A stretch of 64,000 nt of DNA from Planctomycetota bacterium (lineage in GTDB: Bacteria; Planctomycetota; UBA1135; GCA-002686595), in NCBI GenBank assembly GCA_016872755.1, contig VGZE01000001.1, positions 31,143 to 95,142 on the forward strand. Direction: 5' to 3'. Made by a program: the position numbers and the translations under genes. Each line of letters opens with the position of its first letter. The first letter of the stretch is position 1. Of this stretch, positions 28,231-37,611 are shown in pieces. The notes beneath the pieces were generated by a model that was not told the origin of the DNA, did not search any database, and saw only the letters and a list, made by a program, of their open reading frames with translations.

Positions 28231-29060
28231 ACGGCCGACCGTCGCGCCGCGCGCGCTTCGAGTGCGAAACGCAGCGCGACGTAGAAGAGGATGAAGCCGA
28301 GCGCGATGCGCGAACCGTGCAGCCAGCGCCCGTCCGGCTGGTGCACGGCCAGCACGCCGAACAGCGCACCCAGCGCCGCTCCGACGCCCAGCCACCAGGC
28401 GCTGCGCGTGTGGATCGCGCCTTCGCGCGCGTACAGCCAGGTCGAGCGCGCCGAGCTGATCGTGACGACGGCCAGGCTGCACGCGCGCACCGTGTTGTAG
28501 TCGATCTCCGGCAGCGACAGGTGCAGTGCGGGCACGAACACGAGACCGCCGCCCAGCCCGAGCAGCGGCGTCAGCGTCGCTCCCAGCGCGCCGATCACGA
28601 AGGCGAGCAGCAGCGTCCCCCACTCGACGACCGTCGTCGCGTCGCCCGTCCCGTAGACGCCGCGACCCACCCATTCCTCGTGCAGGATCCTGGATCCCGC
28701 GGCGATCGCGACGAGCGCGAAGATCGACTTCAGCCAGAACGGATCGAGCCGCTTGGAGACGCGATAGCCGAGCTCGGCGCCCAGCACCGCACCCGTGCCC
28801 AACGCGCCGACCAGGCCCCAATGCAGCGCGTTCTCGCTCTGCACCAGCTCCGCGCCGGTTGCGAACAGCGCGGTCAGCAGCACGTGCACGACCGAAGTCG
28901 CGACCGCGCTGCGCATCGGAAACGCGCGCAGGTAGTACAGGAGCGGCACGACGAACAATCCGCCGCCGATCCCGCACAGCGCGCCCAGGAAGGAGATCAC
29001 GGCGCCGGCCGGGACCAGCCAGATCGGTGCGTTCTTCGGCCCGCTCAGGATCTCGTTCAC
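28227..29060 (-). CDS. TauE/SafE-type membrane transporter
   Basis: A 277-residue polytopic membrane protein of the sulfite exporter TauE/SafE (DUF81) family, with about eight hydrophobic helices in two repeats. The repeat signatures are 'GALCGIGGGLFVVPLL' and 'LTPLLGLGGGLVFVPAL', each with the family's G-x-G-G-G-x-x-x-V/P pattern. Transported substrate is not predictable (sulfite, sulfoacetate or other anions in known members). Translation starts at GTG 29058-29060, overlapping the stop of the nucleotidyltransferase gene by 4 bp (GTGA). This coupling to heptose genes is unexpected. Confidence 0.9.
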
Positions 29061-29551
29061 GCGCGCGGCTCCCGAGCCAGCCGCGCGATGATCTCCGAGG
29101 AGGCGTGCGCCTTCGAATCGCCGCAGATCGCGATCTCGATGCCGAGCTCGCGGTCGATCGCGGCCTCGGGCACGCTCTCCTTGCTGTAGTCGGTGCCCTT
29201 GGCGTGCACGTCCGGCCGCAATTCGCGCAGGGTCGCCTCCAGCGTCGGTTCGTCGAAACTGGTCACCGCGCCCACCACGCTCAGGCCGAGCAACAGCTCG
29301 GCGCGCTCCATCAGCGGCACGAGCGGACGGCCGGCTCCCTTGAGCATGCGCACGGAGGCGTCGGTGTTCAGCGCCACGACCAGCAGATCGCCGCGCGAGC
29401 GCGCGTCCTCGAGGTAGCGCAGGTGCCCGACGTGCAACAGATCGAAGCAGCCATTGGCGAGCACGATGCGCGGCGGCCGCGGCTTCGAGCGCAGCCTGGC
29501 GAACTCGGCGGCCAGCTCCGAACGGGAGTAGAGTCGGCGCTCGAGCCTCAC
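29057..29551 (-). CDS. Stand-alone HldE-like nucleotidyltransferase (heptose-1-P adenylyltransferase domain)
   Basis: A 164-residue cytidylyltransferase-fold enzyme equivalent to the C-terminal half of HldE (RfaE2). Signatures are 'VLANGCFDLLHVGHLRYL' (GxFDxxHxGH), 'VALNTDASVRMLKGAGRP' and 'RPDVHAKGTDY'. It should transfer AMP to D-glycero-beta-heptose 1-phosphate, giving ADP-heptose. It begins at GTG 29549-29551 overlapping the stop of the kinase gene (GTGA, 29548-29551) and itself overlaps the TauE start. Together with the kinase it forms a split version of the enzyme that is fused at 37.6-39.1 kb. Confidence 0.88.
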   Translation of the reverse strand: MRLERRLYSRSELAAEFARLRSKPRPPRIVLANGCFDLLHVGHLRYLEDARSRGDLLVVALNTDASVRMLKGAGRPLVPLMERAELLLGLSVVGAVTSFDEPTLEATLRELRPDVHAKGTDYSKESVPEAAIDRELGIEIAICGDSKAHASSEIIARLAREPRA

Positions 29552-30570
29552 GAGTGGACCAGCACCTCCCGCGGCGCCGGCGCGGCGGCCAGGGCGGCCG
29601 TGAGCTCCGCTCGATCGCACACCGCGGTGCCCGACTTCATCACGACGACGCCGGCCGCCGCATTCGCGATGCGCATCGCTTGCGGGGCCGCGCACCGCGC
29701 GGTCAGCGCGAGCAAGAAGGCTGCTGCGGCCGTGTCTCCCGCGCCCGACACGTCGACGACCGCCTCGGAACCGCAAGGCTCGACATGCAGGCCCAGTGCC
29801 GGCTGATCGACGCCGAAGAGCGTCATGCCGCGATTGCCCTGCGTGACGAGCAGGTGGCGGTGCCCGAGCCGCTCGCGCAGCGCGTTCGCAACGCGCGCGA
29901 GCTCGGCGGGATCAGCCAGGCGGCGCGGGTCGCAGTGCGCGGCCCAGGCCAGCTCCTCCAGGTTCGGCGTCGCCGCCAGCAATCCCGGCATCAACTCGAG
30001 CGAATGGCGCGGATCGAGCACGATCGGAATCGGACCGCGACGCAGCACCTGGAGCGTCTGCGCGCAATCAGCTCCGATCGCGCCGTAGTCGTAGTCGGAC
30101 AGCAGCACCGCATCGACCTTGCCGAGCAGTTCGCGCAGGCGAATCGCCAAGCGCTCCGCGCCGGGGCCGGGCAGCGGCCCGACCGGTTCGCGATCGATGC
30201 GGAAGACCTGCTGCGGGGTACGACGCGGCTCGGCTGCGAGCACGCGCGTCTTGGTCGGAGTGGTCCAACCCGGCAGGCTCTCGATGCCGGAAACGTCGAG
30301 CTGCTCGCGTTCGAGCACCTCGAGCAGTTCACGGCCGACCGCATCGCGCCCGACGCAACCCAGCACGCGCACGCGAGCGCCGAGCGCCCGCAGGTTGCGC
30401 GCCGCGTTGGCGGCACCCCCCGGTCGCAACTCCTCGCCGGTCCAGCGCAGCACGAGCACGGGTGCCTCGCGCGACACGCGCGCGGGTTCGGCGTGTACGT
30501 AGCGATCCGCGACGAGATCGCCGACGACGGCGACTTCGTAGTGGCTGAAATCGGGCAGCGGCTCGCTCAA
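29548..30570 (-). CDS. Stand-alone HldE-like heptose-7-phosphate kinase (PfkB family)
   Basis: A 340-residue ribokinase-fold enzyme matching the N-terminal half of HldE (RfaE1). Signatures: 'VVGDLVADRYVHAEPARVSR', 'LRPGGAANAARNLRALGA', 'DAVLLSDYDYGAIG', 'VVLDPRHSLELM'-like metal/ATP segment ('PIVLDPRHSLE'), and the ATP-site anion hole 'VSGAGDTAAAAFLLAL'. It likely phosphorylates heptose 7-phosphate at C1. Start is TTG (30568-30570) with GAGGA just upstream, which I prefer to internal starts. Next to it is the matching nucleotidyltransferase. It is more diverged than the fused copy, so it may use another sugar phosphate. Confidence 0.87.
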   Translation of the reverse strand: MSEPLPDFSHYEVAVVGDLVADRYVHAEPARVSREAPVLVLRWTGEELRPGGAANAARNLRALGARVRVLGCVGRDAVGRELLEVLEREQLDVSGIESLPGWTTPTKTRVLAAEPRRTPQQVFRIDREPVGPLPGPGAERLAIRLRELLGKVDAVLLSDYDYGAIGADCAQTLQVLRRGPIPIVLDPRHSLELMPGLLAATPNLEELAWAAHCDPRRLADPAELARVANALRERLGHRHLLVTQGNRGMTLFGVDQPALGLHVEPCGSEAVVDVSGAGDTAAAAFLLALTARCAAPQAMRIANAAAGVVVMKSGTAVCDRAELTAALAAAPAPREVLVHS

Positions 30571-30623
30571 GTCCTCAGCCTACCCGGAGGCCGGCCGGCG
30601 CGGAAACCAATCGCGGTCGCCGC

Positions 30624-31271
30624 TCAGCGCCGCAAGATCACCTGCTCGGCCGGAAAGCGCACCTTCTTGTTCGAGGCATAGCCGTCGTCGGCTGCGCGGT
30701 AGCCCAGCGCCGCCGCGCACAAGGCGTGGTACCCCAGCGGCGCGAGGCCCAACGACTCGTCGTAGCGCGCGCCGTCGATGCCCTCCATCGGACAGGCGTC
30801 GATGCCGAGCACGGCGGCCGAGGTGAGCAGCGTGCCGAGCGCGATGTAGGCCTGCCGCGCGGTCCAGGCATCGCCATTGGCGCCGAGCGAGGAAACGGTC
30901 CGCGCCAGCATGCCCTGGAAACCGGAGAGCGATTCGAGCAACGCGCCGCGCACCTCGGCGATGCGCTCGATGTAGCGCTGCACGTCGGCCTGATCGACGC
31001 CGACGCGCGAAGCAAAGACGACGAAGTGCGAAGCATCCGTGACCTGCGACTGCTTCCACGAGACCTCGCGCAGGCGCGCGCGCAGCGCCGGATCCGACAC
31101 CACGACGAAGCGCCACGGCTGCAGGCCGTACGAGGATGGCGACAACACCAGCGCCTGTTCGAGCGCCGCCCACGTGGCGTCGGGAATGCGGCGCGTCGGG
31201 TCGAACTTCTTGACGGCATAGCGCCAGTTCAGCGCCGAGAGGAGATGCGTGGGTTGCAGCGTGGAATCCAT
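30624..31271 (-). CDS. NAD(P)H nitroreductase (NfsB-like flavoprotein)
   Basis: A 215-residue FMN oxidoreductase of the nitroreductase family. The start 'LLSALNWRYAVKKFDPTRRI' is the usual FMN phosphate-binding region (RYAVKKFD), followed by 'SPSSYGLQPWRFVVVSDP'. The end has 'GIDACPMEGIDGARYDESLG' and 'HALCAAALGYRA', typical of NfsB/DrgA-like enzymes. It reduces nitro compounds, quinones or related electrophiles with NAD(P)H. I use the ATG at 31271, which gives the normal family start; a frame open to 31424 would add 51 residues and overlap the radical SAM gene by 4 bp. Confidence 0.9.
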   Translation of the reverse strand: MDSTLQPTHLLSALNWRYAVKKFDPTRRIPDATWAALEQALVLSPSSYGLQPWRFVVVSDPALRARLREVSWKQSQVTDASHFVVFASRVGVDQADVQRYIERIAEVRGALLESLSGFQGMLARTVSSLGANGDAWTARQAYIALGTLLTSAAVLGIDACPMEGIDGARYDESLGLAPLGYHALCAAALGYRAADDGYASNKKVRFPAEQVILRR

Positions 31272-31420
31272 GGGTTCGTGCGTCGGAACGGGTGGAGTTG
31301 CTGACCGATATAGGTTGCCGGCAGCGTCTCGTCGATACCCAGCTCGCGCGGCCAGTGCGCCGAACAAGTTCAACAGGCTGCCGCTGATCCTGCCCTCGCC
31401 GAATCGGAACTCCGGCGTCT

Positions 31421-33166
31421 TCAACAGACTTCGTTCGCCGCCGCGGCGAGCGCCTCGGCCAGTCGCTCCGAGGCCGGATCACGGCCGCGGCCGCGCGCGA
31501 GTTCGGCCAGCCGCTCGGGCACCGGCTTGGCCGCCGCGGTCAGCCACTCGATGCCCTGCTCCTCGGCCAGCGCATAGTCGCTGCGCACGCCCATGAACGC
31601 GTTGTAGCGGATCGAGTAGTGCAGCTCCCGCGCGTCGATCGCGGCGGCCGAGAGCTCGGCGTCGAGCGCACGCACGCGCGGCTTGAACGCGCGCCATTCG
31701 ACCTCGTCCATCGCCAGCACGCGCTCGACCAGCGGTCGGTAGCGCGCGGATGCCGGCGCCTCGCGATGCGCGTCCATCCGCGCGTTCACGAACCACGGCA
31801 TGCACGTCGCGAGCTTGTCGAGGAACAGGTTCTCCTCGGGCCCGAAATCCAGGCACGAACTCTCGGTGAAGTCTGTCAGCGTGATCGCCTGGTCCGGCCG
31901 GATGTAGCCGCCTTCGAGCGACAGCCGGTACGAGTCGGTGCCGGGGAACGGGAAGAACATCGAGGTGCGGAAACGGCCGATGCCGGAGCGCGCGAGCAGA
32001 TCGACCGTCATCCAGCGCTCGTCGCGCGACTCGCCGGGCAATCCGACCATCACGAAGCCCGACGTGTGCAGCCCGTGCTCCTCGGCCTGCCGGACCGTCT
32101 CCAGGATGTCCTGGTCGCTCATGTTGCGCTTGAGGACCTCCTTGCGCACGCGCACCGAGCCGGACTCGATGCCGAGCTTGAGGATGCGGCAGCCCGCCGC
32201 GGGCAGCGCGCGCGCGACGCGCGGATCGAGCTGCTTGACGTGGCTGTTGACCACGAAAGGCACGCCGATGCCCGAGGCCTGGTACGCGGCGCAGAACGCG
32301 AGCGCGTGCTCGGGATTCTGCGTGAACAGGTCGTCGTCGAGGATGAAGGTGCCGATGCCGCGGTAGCGCGCGAGGATCGCGCGGATCTCGGCGATCGATT
32401 TCTCGGGCGGACGAAAGCGGAAGAAGTTGAGTCGCGCGACCGGTCGCGCGAGCTCGGCCTTGTAACGGTCGATGATCTTGTGGTTCAGGCAGTACGTGCA
32501 GCGGTACGGGCAGCCGCGGCTCGTCATCAGGCTGAACCAGCCGTGCTTCTGGTCGGTGATGCGCTGCGTGTCGAACAGCTCGTAGTCGGGATCGGGCAGG
32601 TTCGCGAAGTCGGGGAACTCGCCGACCGGATTGTGCACCCACAGCCGCGCATCCGGCCGCTCGCCGCGCGCGTGCAGCGCGCCGAGCTCCGCGTCCGGGC
32701 GCAGGCCGCCCCGCCACGACAGGAAATTCGACAGATCGTCTCGCGTCTCGCCGCGCTCGAGCGACTCGACCAGCGCGACGAGCGCGTCCTCGCACTCGCC
32801 GACGCCGACGTGGTCCCAGGCTCCGTCCGCCATCACGTCGGCAGGCACCATCGACGGATGGATGCCGCCGACGACGAGCGGCGGCAGGTGGGTTCCACGA
32901 GAGCGGGCGTCCTCGCGCAGCCAGCGCGCGAGCTCGAGCCCGGCCTGGTATTGCTGGGTCAGGCACGAGAAACCGATCAGGCCCGGCCGCCATTCTTCCA
33001 CCAGCGTGCGCAGATCCTCGCGCGTCGGCACGGGCGGAAGGTTCTCGTTCAGATTGACCAGGCGCGTCTCATGACCGCACTTCCTCAGGCACGCCGACAA
33101 CGCGGCGAGACCGTGATTGAACCCCATCTGCGTGTAGAGGTTCGGATAGACGAACAGGATGCGCAT
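31421..33166 (-). CDS. B12-binding-domain radical SAM protein
   Basis: A 581-residue protein with an N-terminal Rossmann domain of the cobalamin-binding type ('LFVYPNLYTQMGFNHGLAAL', 'GGIHPSMVPADVM') and a radical SAM domain with the [4Fe-4S] Cys triad C219-C223-C226 ('SRGCPYRCTYC'). 'KLGIESGSVRVRKEVLKRNM' and 'GFVMVGLPGES' are typical of the BchE/Elp3-type subgroup. I do not see the DxHxxG motif, so base-off B12 binding is uncertain. Related proteins methylate or rearrange lipids, antibiotics or cofactors; the substrate here is not deducible. Neighbours are a nitroreductase and, divergently, the PSD1 cytochrome. Confidence 0.88.
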   Translation of the reverse strand: MRILFVYPNLYTQMGFNHGLAALSACLRKCGHETRLVNLNENLPPVPTREDLRTLVEEWRPGLIGFSCLTQQYQAGLELARWLREDARSRGTHLPPLVVGGIHPSMVPADVMADGAWDHVGVGECEDALVALVESLERGETRDDLSNFLSWRGGLRPDAELGALHARGERPDARLWVHNPVGEFPDFANLPDPDYELFDTQRITDQKHGWFSLMTSRGCPYRCTYCLNHKIIDRYKAELARPVARLNFFRFRPPEKSIAEIRAILARYRGIGTFILDDDLFTQNPEHALAFCAAYQASGIGVPFVVNSHVKQLDPRVARALPAAGCRILKLGIESGSVRVRKEVLKRNMSDQDILETVRQAEEHGLHTSGFVMVGLPGESRDERWMTVDLLARSGIGRFRTSMFFPFPGTDSYRLSLEGGYIRPDQAITLTDFTESSCLDFGPEENLFLDKLATCMPWFVNARMDAHREAPASARYRPLVERVLAMDEVEWRAFKPRVRALDAELSAAAIDARELHYSIRYNAFMGVRSDYALAEEQGIEWLTAAAKPVPERLAELARGRGRDPASERLAEALAAAANEVC

Positions 33167-33205
33167 CGGCTGGGCTCAGCATAGCGAGCGCCGCTGGATT
33201 ACCAT

Positions 33206-36200
33206 TTGAGGATGCCCGTGGCCGCACTGCTCTTGCTGCTGCCCTCCGCCGTCGATGACGGGCGCGACGACCACTTCGAGACGAAGATCCGCCCGCTGCT
33301 CGCCGAGCGCTGCTACGAATGCCACTCCGACCGCGCGCAGCGGCCCAAGGGCAAGCTGCGCGTCGACTCGCTCGAGGCGCTGCTCGCGGGCGGCACGAGC
33401 GGTCCGGCGCTCGTTCCCGGCCGGGCCGAGGACAGCCTGCTCGTGCATGCGATCCGCTACACGACCGATGAGCTGCAGATGCCGCCCACGGGCAAGCTCG
33501 CGGAGGCCGAGATCGAGCTGCTGGTCGCTTGGATCGAAGCCGGCGCGCACTGGCCGGGATCGGGCGCCGCCGCGACGGCAGCGCCGAGCTACGCGCCCGA
33601 TCCGGAAGCCCTCGCCCACTGGGCCTTCCAGCCGATCGAGTCAGCGGAGCCTCCCTCCAACGCGGACCCGGAATGGAGCGGCAATCCGATCGACCGCTTC
33701 GTGAAGGCCGAGCTCGACGCGCGCGGCCTGCAGCCCGCGCCGCGCGCCGAGCGACGCACGCTGCTGTTGCGCGCGAGCTTCGACCTGCTCGGCCTGCCGC
33801 CCACGCGAGAGGAGCTCGACGCCTTCGCGCTCGATCCGGCGCCCGACGCGTGGGAGCGCGAGATCGAGCGGCTGCTCGCTTCGCCGCACTACGGCGAACG
33901 GCAGGCGCGGCGCTGGCTGGACGTCGCGCGTTATGCGGACTCGAACGGCGTCGACGAGAACCTCGCGATGGCCGAGGCCTGGCGCTACCGCGACTGGCTC
34001 GTGCGTGCCTACAACGCGGATCTCCCCTATGACCGCTTCGTGACCTGGCAACTCGCGGGTGACCTCGTCGAGCGCGACCCGCTCGACTTCGATCCGCTGA
34101 TCGCGACGGCGTTCCTGGCGCTGGGGCCGAAGATGCTCGCCGAGCAGGACAAGCCGAAGCTGCAGGCCGACGTCGTGGACGAACAGCTCGACGTCGCGAG
34201 CCGCGCCTTCCTCGGCCTGACGATGGGCTGCGCGCGCTGCCACGACCACAAGTTCGACCCGCTGCCGCAGACCGACTACTACGCGCTCGCGGGCGTGTTC
34301 CACTCGACCGCGACGCTGGCGAACACGAATTTCGTGTCGCGCTGGAACGAGCGCCCGCTCGGCTCGCCGGAAGAGATCGAGCTGCGCCGAGCGCAGGTGC
34401 GCCAGGAGGAGGCAGCCAGGAAGACGATCGACGACCTGCGCGCTCGCGGTGCGAATTCGCTGGTGCCGACCGACGCGGCGCTGCGCGATGCGTACGCGCG
34501 CGCGGGTGCGGACCTGGGCGCGAGCGCGCTGCTTCTCGAGGCCGAGCAGGCCAGCCGCGGCAATCTGATCCGCGACGACGATACCTACGGCAGCGCGCGC
34601 GACGTGCTGGCGCGCACCGGACATCCTGGGCTGCAGCACGCCGAGTGGGACGTCGTGCTGCCCGCGGCCGGCCGCTGGAGACTCTTCGTGCGCTACGCAG
34701 CCGAGGAAAGCCGCCCGGTCAGGCTCTCCGTCGACGGCGTCGCGCGAGCCGGCCCTGTGCTCGGCGCTCCGACCGGCGGCTGGAAGCCCGATGCGCTCAG
34801 CTGGATCGATCTCGGTGCACTCGAACTCGGAGCGGGACGCAATGTCCTGCGCGTCGAACGCGAGGGCGCGTTCCCCCATCTCGACGTGCTGGTCTTGCTG
34901 CCGGAAGGTCCGTTCGGCGACGCGCTGCGTGACGAGGTGCGGGTGCCCGAATTCGTCGCCGCGCACGTCGCGCAGGCCAGGCGCGGACACGAGCCCGACG
35001 ACGCTGCATACCGCTTGCCGGAGGCGCGCCGCGACTCGTTCTTCCCGCCGCAGTTGCGCACCGAACTCGCCGTCGCGCGCGCCGCGGCGGCGGAGCTCGA
35101 ACAGCGCCGGCCCGCGGCACTGCCCGCGGCGATCGCCGTCGCCGAGGCGGAGCCGCGCGACGTTCGCCTGCATGCGCGCGGCAGCCACCTCGCGCTGATC
35201 GGCGACCCGCTGCCGCGCGGACCGCTGCGGCTGTTCGACGGGCGCGTGGCCAGGCAGGATCCCCCTTCCGGCAGCAGCGGGCGCCTCGAGCTCGCGCGCT
35301 GGATGCTCGATCCGGCCCATCCATTGACGGCGCGCGTGGCCGCCAACCGCATCTGGGCCGGGCTGTTCGGCCGCGGCATCGTCGCGAGCCCCTCGAACTT
35401 CGGAAGGCGCGGCGAGGATCCGACGCACCCGGCGCTGCTGGACTGGCTGGCACGCGAGCTGGTCGCGCGCGACTGGAGTCAGAAGGAGCTGCAGCGGCTG
35501 ATCCTGCGCTCGCGCACGTGGCAGATGGCGAGCACGACCGATGCCGCCGGCGCAACGGCGGATCCGGACGCGCGCTGGCTGTCGCGCTTCCCGCTGCGGC
35601 GCCTGGACGCCGAGGGCGTGCGCGACCGGCTGCTCGCCACTGCGGGGCGGCTGGACCGCACGCTCGGAGGCTCGCTGCTAGCGACGGGAAACGGCGAATA
35701 CGTGACCAACGACCAGTCGGCCAACGCCGCCGGCTACGACGTGCCGCGGCGCTCGCTGTACCTGCCGATCGTGCGCAACGCGATGTACGAGTTCTTCGCG
35801 AATTTCGACTACGCGGATCCGTCCGTGCCGCTGGATCAGCGCCCGACCACCACGGTGCCGAGTCAGGCGCTGTTCTTCCTCAATTCGCCGCTCGTCGAGG
35901 ACTGCGCGCTCGAGTTGTCGCGGCGCGCGCTGGAGCGCGCGACGCCGACCGCCCGCGTGCGCGAGTTGTGGAGCGCGGTGCTGCTGCGCGAGCCCGGGGC
36001 CGACGAGCTCGCGCGCGCGCTCGCGCTGGTCGAGCGGCTCGAGGAATTGCAGCGGGACCCGGAGCCGAGCCCCGCCGATCCCGAGCCCGTCGCGCAGGGC
36101 GCGCGCCGCGAGATGCCGGCGCTCGCGGTCGGCGCGATCGAGCTGCGTGCATGGGTCGGCCTGGCGCGCGCGCTGCTCTCCAGCAACGAGTTCATCTACA

Positions 36201-36208
36201 TCGACTGA
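33206..36208 (+). CDS. PSD1-type cytochrome c domain protein (PSCyt1-DUF1549-DUF1553)
   Basis: A 1000-residue secreted protein of a family that is strongly expanded in planctomycetes. Visible parts are a signal peptide ('PVAALLLLLPSA'), a PSCyt1 domain with a CxxCH heme motif (C36-x-x-C39-H40, 'CYECH') and the DUF1549 core, with a second CxxCH (C342-C345-H346, 'GCARCHDHKFDPL'). Further along are 'DYYALAGVFHST' and C-terminal DUF1553 segments ('LARWMLDPAHPLTARVAANR', 'FGRRGEDPTHPALLDWLA'). I prefer TTG 33206 because it gives a positively charged n-region; ATG 33212 is also possible. It ends 4 bp before the DUF1501 gene. The true substrate is unknown; these pairs are often linked to sulfated or complex polysaccharide use. 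Confidence 0.93.
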   Translation: MRMPVAALLLLLPSAVDDGRDDHFETKIRPLLAERCYECHSDRAQRPKGKLRVDSLEALLAGGTSGPALVPGRAEDSLLVHAIRYTTDELQMPPTGKLAEAEIELLVAWIEAGAHWPGSGAAATAAPSYAPDPEALAHWAFQPIESAEPPSNADPEWSGNPIDRFVKAELDARGLQPAPRAERRTLLLRASFDLLGLPPTREELDAFALDPAPDAWEREIERLLASPHYGERQARRWLDVARYADSNGVDENLAMAEAWRYRDWLVRAYNADLPYDRFVTWQLAGDLVERDPLDFDPLIATAFLALGPKMLAEQDKPKLQADVVDEQLDVASRAFLGLTMGCARCHDHKFDPLPQTDYYALAGVFHSTATLANTNFVSRWNERPLGSPEEIELRRAQVRQEEAARKTIDDLRARGANSLVPTDAALRDAYARAGADLGASALLLEAEQASRGNLIRDDDTYGSARDVLARTGHPGLQHAEWDVVLPAAGRWRLFVRYAAEESRPVRLSVDGVARAGPVLGAPTGGWKPDALSWIDLGALELGAGRNVLRVEREGAFPHLDVLVLLPEGPFGDALRDEVRVPEFVAAHVAQARRGHEPDDAAYRLPEARRDSFFPPQLRTELAVARAAAAELEQRRPAALPAAIAVAEAEPRDVRLHARGSHLALIGDPLPRGPLRLFDGRVARQDPPSGSSGRLELARWMLDPAHPLTARVAANRIWAGLFGRGIVASPSNFGRRGEDPTHPALLDWLARELVARDWSQKELQRLILRSRTWQMASTTDAAGATADPDARWLSRFPLRRLDAEGVRDRLLATAGRLDRTLGGSLLATGNGEYVTNDQSANAAGYDVPRRSLYLPIVRNAMYEFFANFDYADPSVPLDQRPTTTVPSQALFFLNSPLVEDCALELSRRALERATPTARVRELWSAVLLREPGADELARALALVERLEELQRDPEPSPADPEPVAQGARREMPALAVGAIELRAWVGLARALLSSNEFIYID

Positions 36209-36212
36209 AGCG

Positions 36213-37604
36213 ATGCGCGACCCGAACGCTCGACTCCTGCTCCCGCGCCGCGAGATCCTGCGGCACTCGTGCCTCGGCTTCGGCGGGCTGGCGCTGGCCT
36301 CGCTGTTCTCGCGCGAAGGAGCCGCGCAGTCGCTCGCGCCGCACCACGCGGCCCGCGCGAAGCGCGTGATCTTCCTGTTCATGCACGGAGGTCCGTCGCA
36401 GATCGACACCTTCGATTACAAGCCGCTCCTGCAGCGCGACGACGGCAAGCCCTTCCCCGGCGACAAGCCGCGCATCCAGTTCGCGCAGACGGGCAATCTG
36501 CTGGCGAGCCCGTGGAAATTCGCGCAGCACGGCGAGAGCGGACAGTGGGTTTCCGAGCTGTTCCCCAACGTCGCGCGGCACGTCGACAAGCTGTGCTTCG
36601 TCAAGTCGCTGCACGGCACCAACGAGGCGCACGGCGGTGCGCTGCTGGCACTGCACACCGGCTCCGACACCTTCGTGCGCCCGAGCATGGGCTCGTGGAT
36701 CGTCTACGGCCTGGGCAGCGAGAACGAGAACCTGCCCGGATTCGTCACGATCTGCCCGACTCTCGGCCACGGCGGCGTCAACAACTGGTCGAGCGCGTTC
36801 CTGCCCGGCCGCCACCAGGGCACGCCGATCGGGCACGCCGGGATCGCCGCGCGCGACGCGAAGCTGATGCACTTGTCGCGCCCCGACGGGCGCGACGATC
36901 TCGAGCGCGCCGAGCTCGAATTCCTCGATCGCCAGAACGAAGTCCATCGCAGCGCGCGCGAGTACGACGCCGCGCTCGAAGCGCGCATCGCGTCATTCGA
37001 ACTGGCCTACCGGATGCAGACGCAGGCGCCGCCGGCGCTCGACGTCGAACGCGAGTCGGAGCCGACGCGCGAGTTGTACGGGCTGTCGGATCCGACCACG
37101 GAGAATTTCGGCCGACAATGCCTGATGGCGCGGCGTCTCGTCGAGCACGGCGTGCGCTTCGTGCAGTGCACGCATTCGTACAAGTGGGATCAGCACTCGA
37201 ACCTCAAGGTCGATCACGAGAAGAACGCGCGCGAGGTCGATCGACCGATCGCCGGGCTGCTGGAGGATCTGCACTCGCGCGGACTGCTGCGCGACACGCT
37301 GGTGCTGTGGGCCGGCGAGTTCGGCCGCACGCCGTGCGCGCAGGACGGCAACGGGCGCGACCACAACCCGCACGGCTTCACGATCTGGATGGCGGGCGCT
37401 GGCCTCAAGGGCGGCCATTCGCACGGCGCAACGGACGACTACGGCTGGTACGCGAGCGTCGACAAGGTCCACATCCACGATCTGCACGCGACGATCCTCG
37501 ACCTGCTCGGTCTGGACCACGAGCGCCTGACCTATCGCCATGCGGGCCGCGACTTCCGCCTGACGGACGTGGCGGGCCGGGTCGTGCGCGAGCTCTACGC
37601 CTGA
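36213..37604 (+). CDS. DUF1501 family protein with Tat-type signal
   Basis: A 463-residue partner of the PSD1 cytochrome. The N-terminus has a twin-arginine-like signal ('PRREILRHSCLGFGGLALAS'). The body is an alkaline-phosphatase-like metal fold: 'IFLFMHGGPSQIDTFDYKP', 'FVKSLHGTNEAHGGA', 'HGVRFVQCTHSYKWDQH', 'VLWAGEFGRTPCAQ' and 'RDHNPHGFT'. DUF1501 proteins sit next to PSD1 proteins in many planctomycetes; their enzymatic role is not established. ATG 36213 lies 4 bp after the PSD1 stop, so they are co-translated. It is convergent with the hldE cluster, 7 bp away. Confidence 0.93.
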   Translation: MRDPNARLLLPRREILRHSCLGFGGLALASLFSREGAAQSLAPHHAARAKRVIFLFMHGGPSQIDTFDYKPLLQRDDGKPFPGDKPRIQFAQTGNLLASPWKFAQHGESGQWVSELFPNVARHVDKLCFVKSLHGTNEAHGGALLALHTGSDTFVRPSMGSWIVYGLGSENENLPGFVTICPTLGHGGVNNWSSAFLPGRHQGTPIGHAGIAARDAKLMHLSRPDGRDDLERAELEFLDRQNEVHRSAREYDAALEARIASFELAYRMQTQAPPALDVERESEPTRELYGLSDPTTENFGRQCLMARRLVEHGVRFVQCTHSYKWDQHSNLKVDHEKNAREVDRPIAGLLEDLHSRGLLRDTLVLWAGEFGRTPCAQDGNGRDHNPHGFTIWMAGAGLKGGHSHGATDDYGWYASVDKVHIHDLHATILDLLGLDHERLTYRHAGRDFRLTDVAGRVVRELYA

Positions 37605-37611
37605 GGCAGGG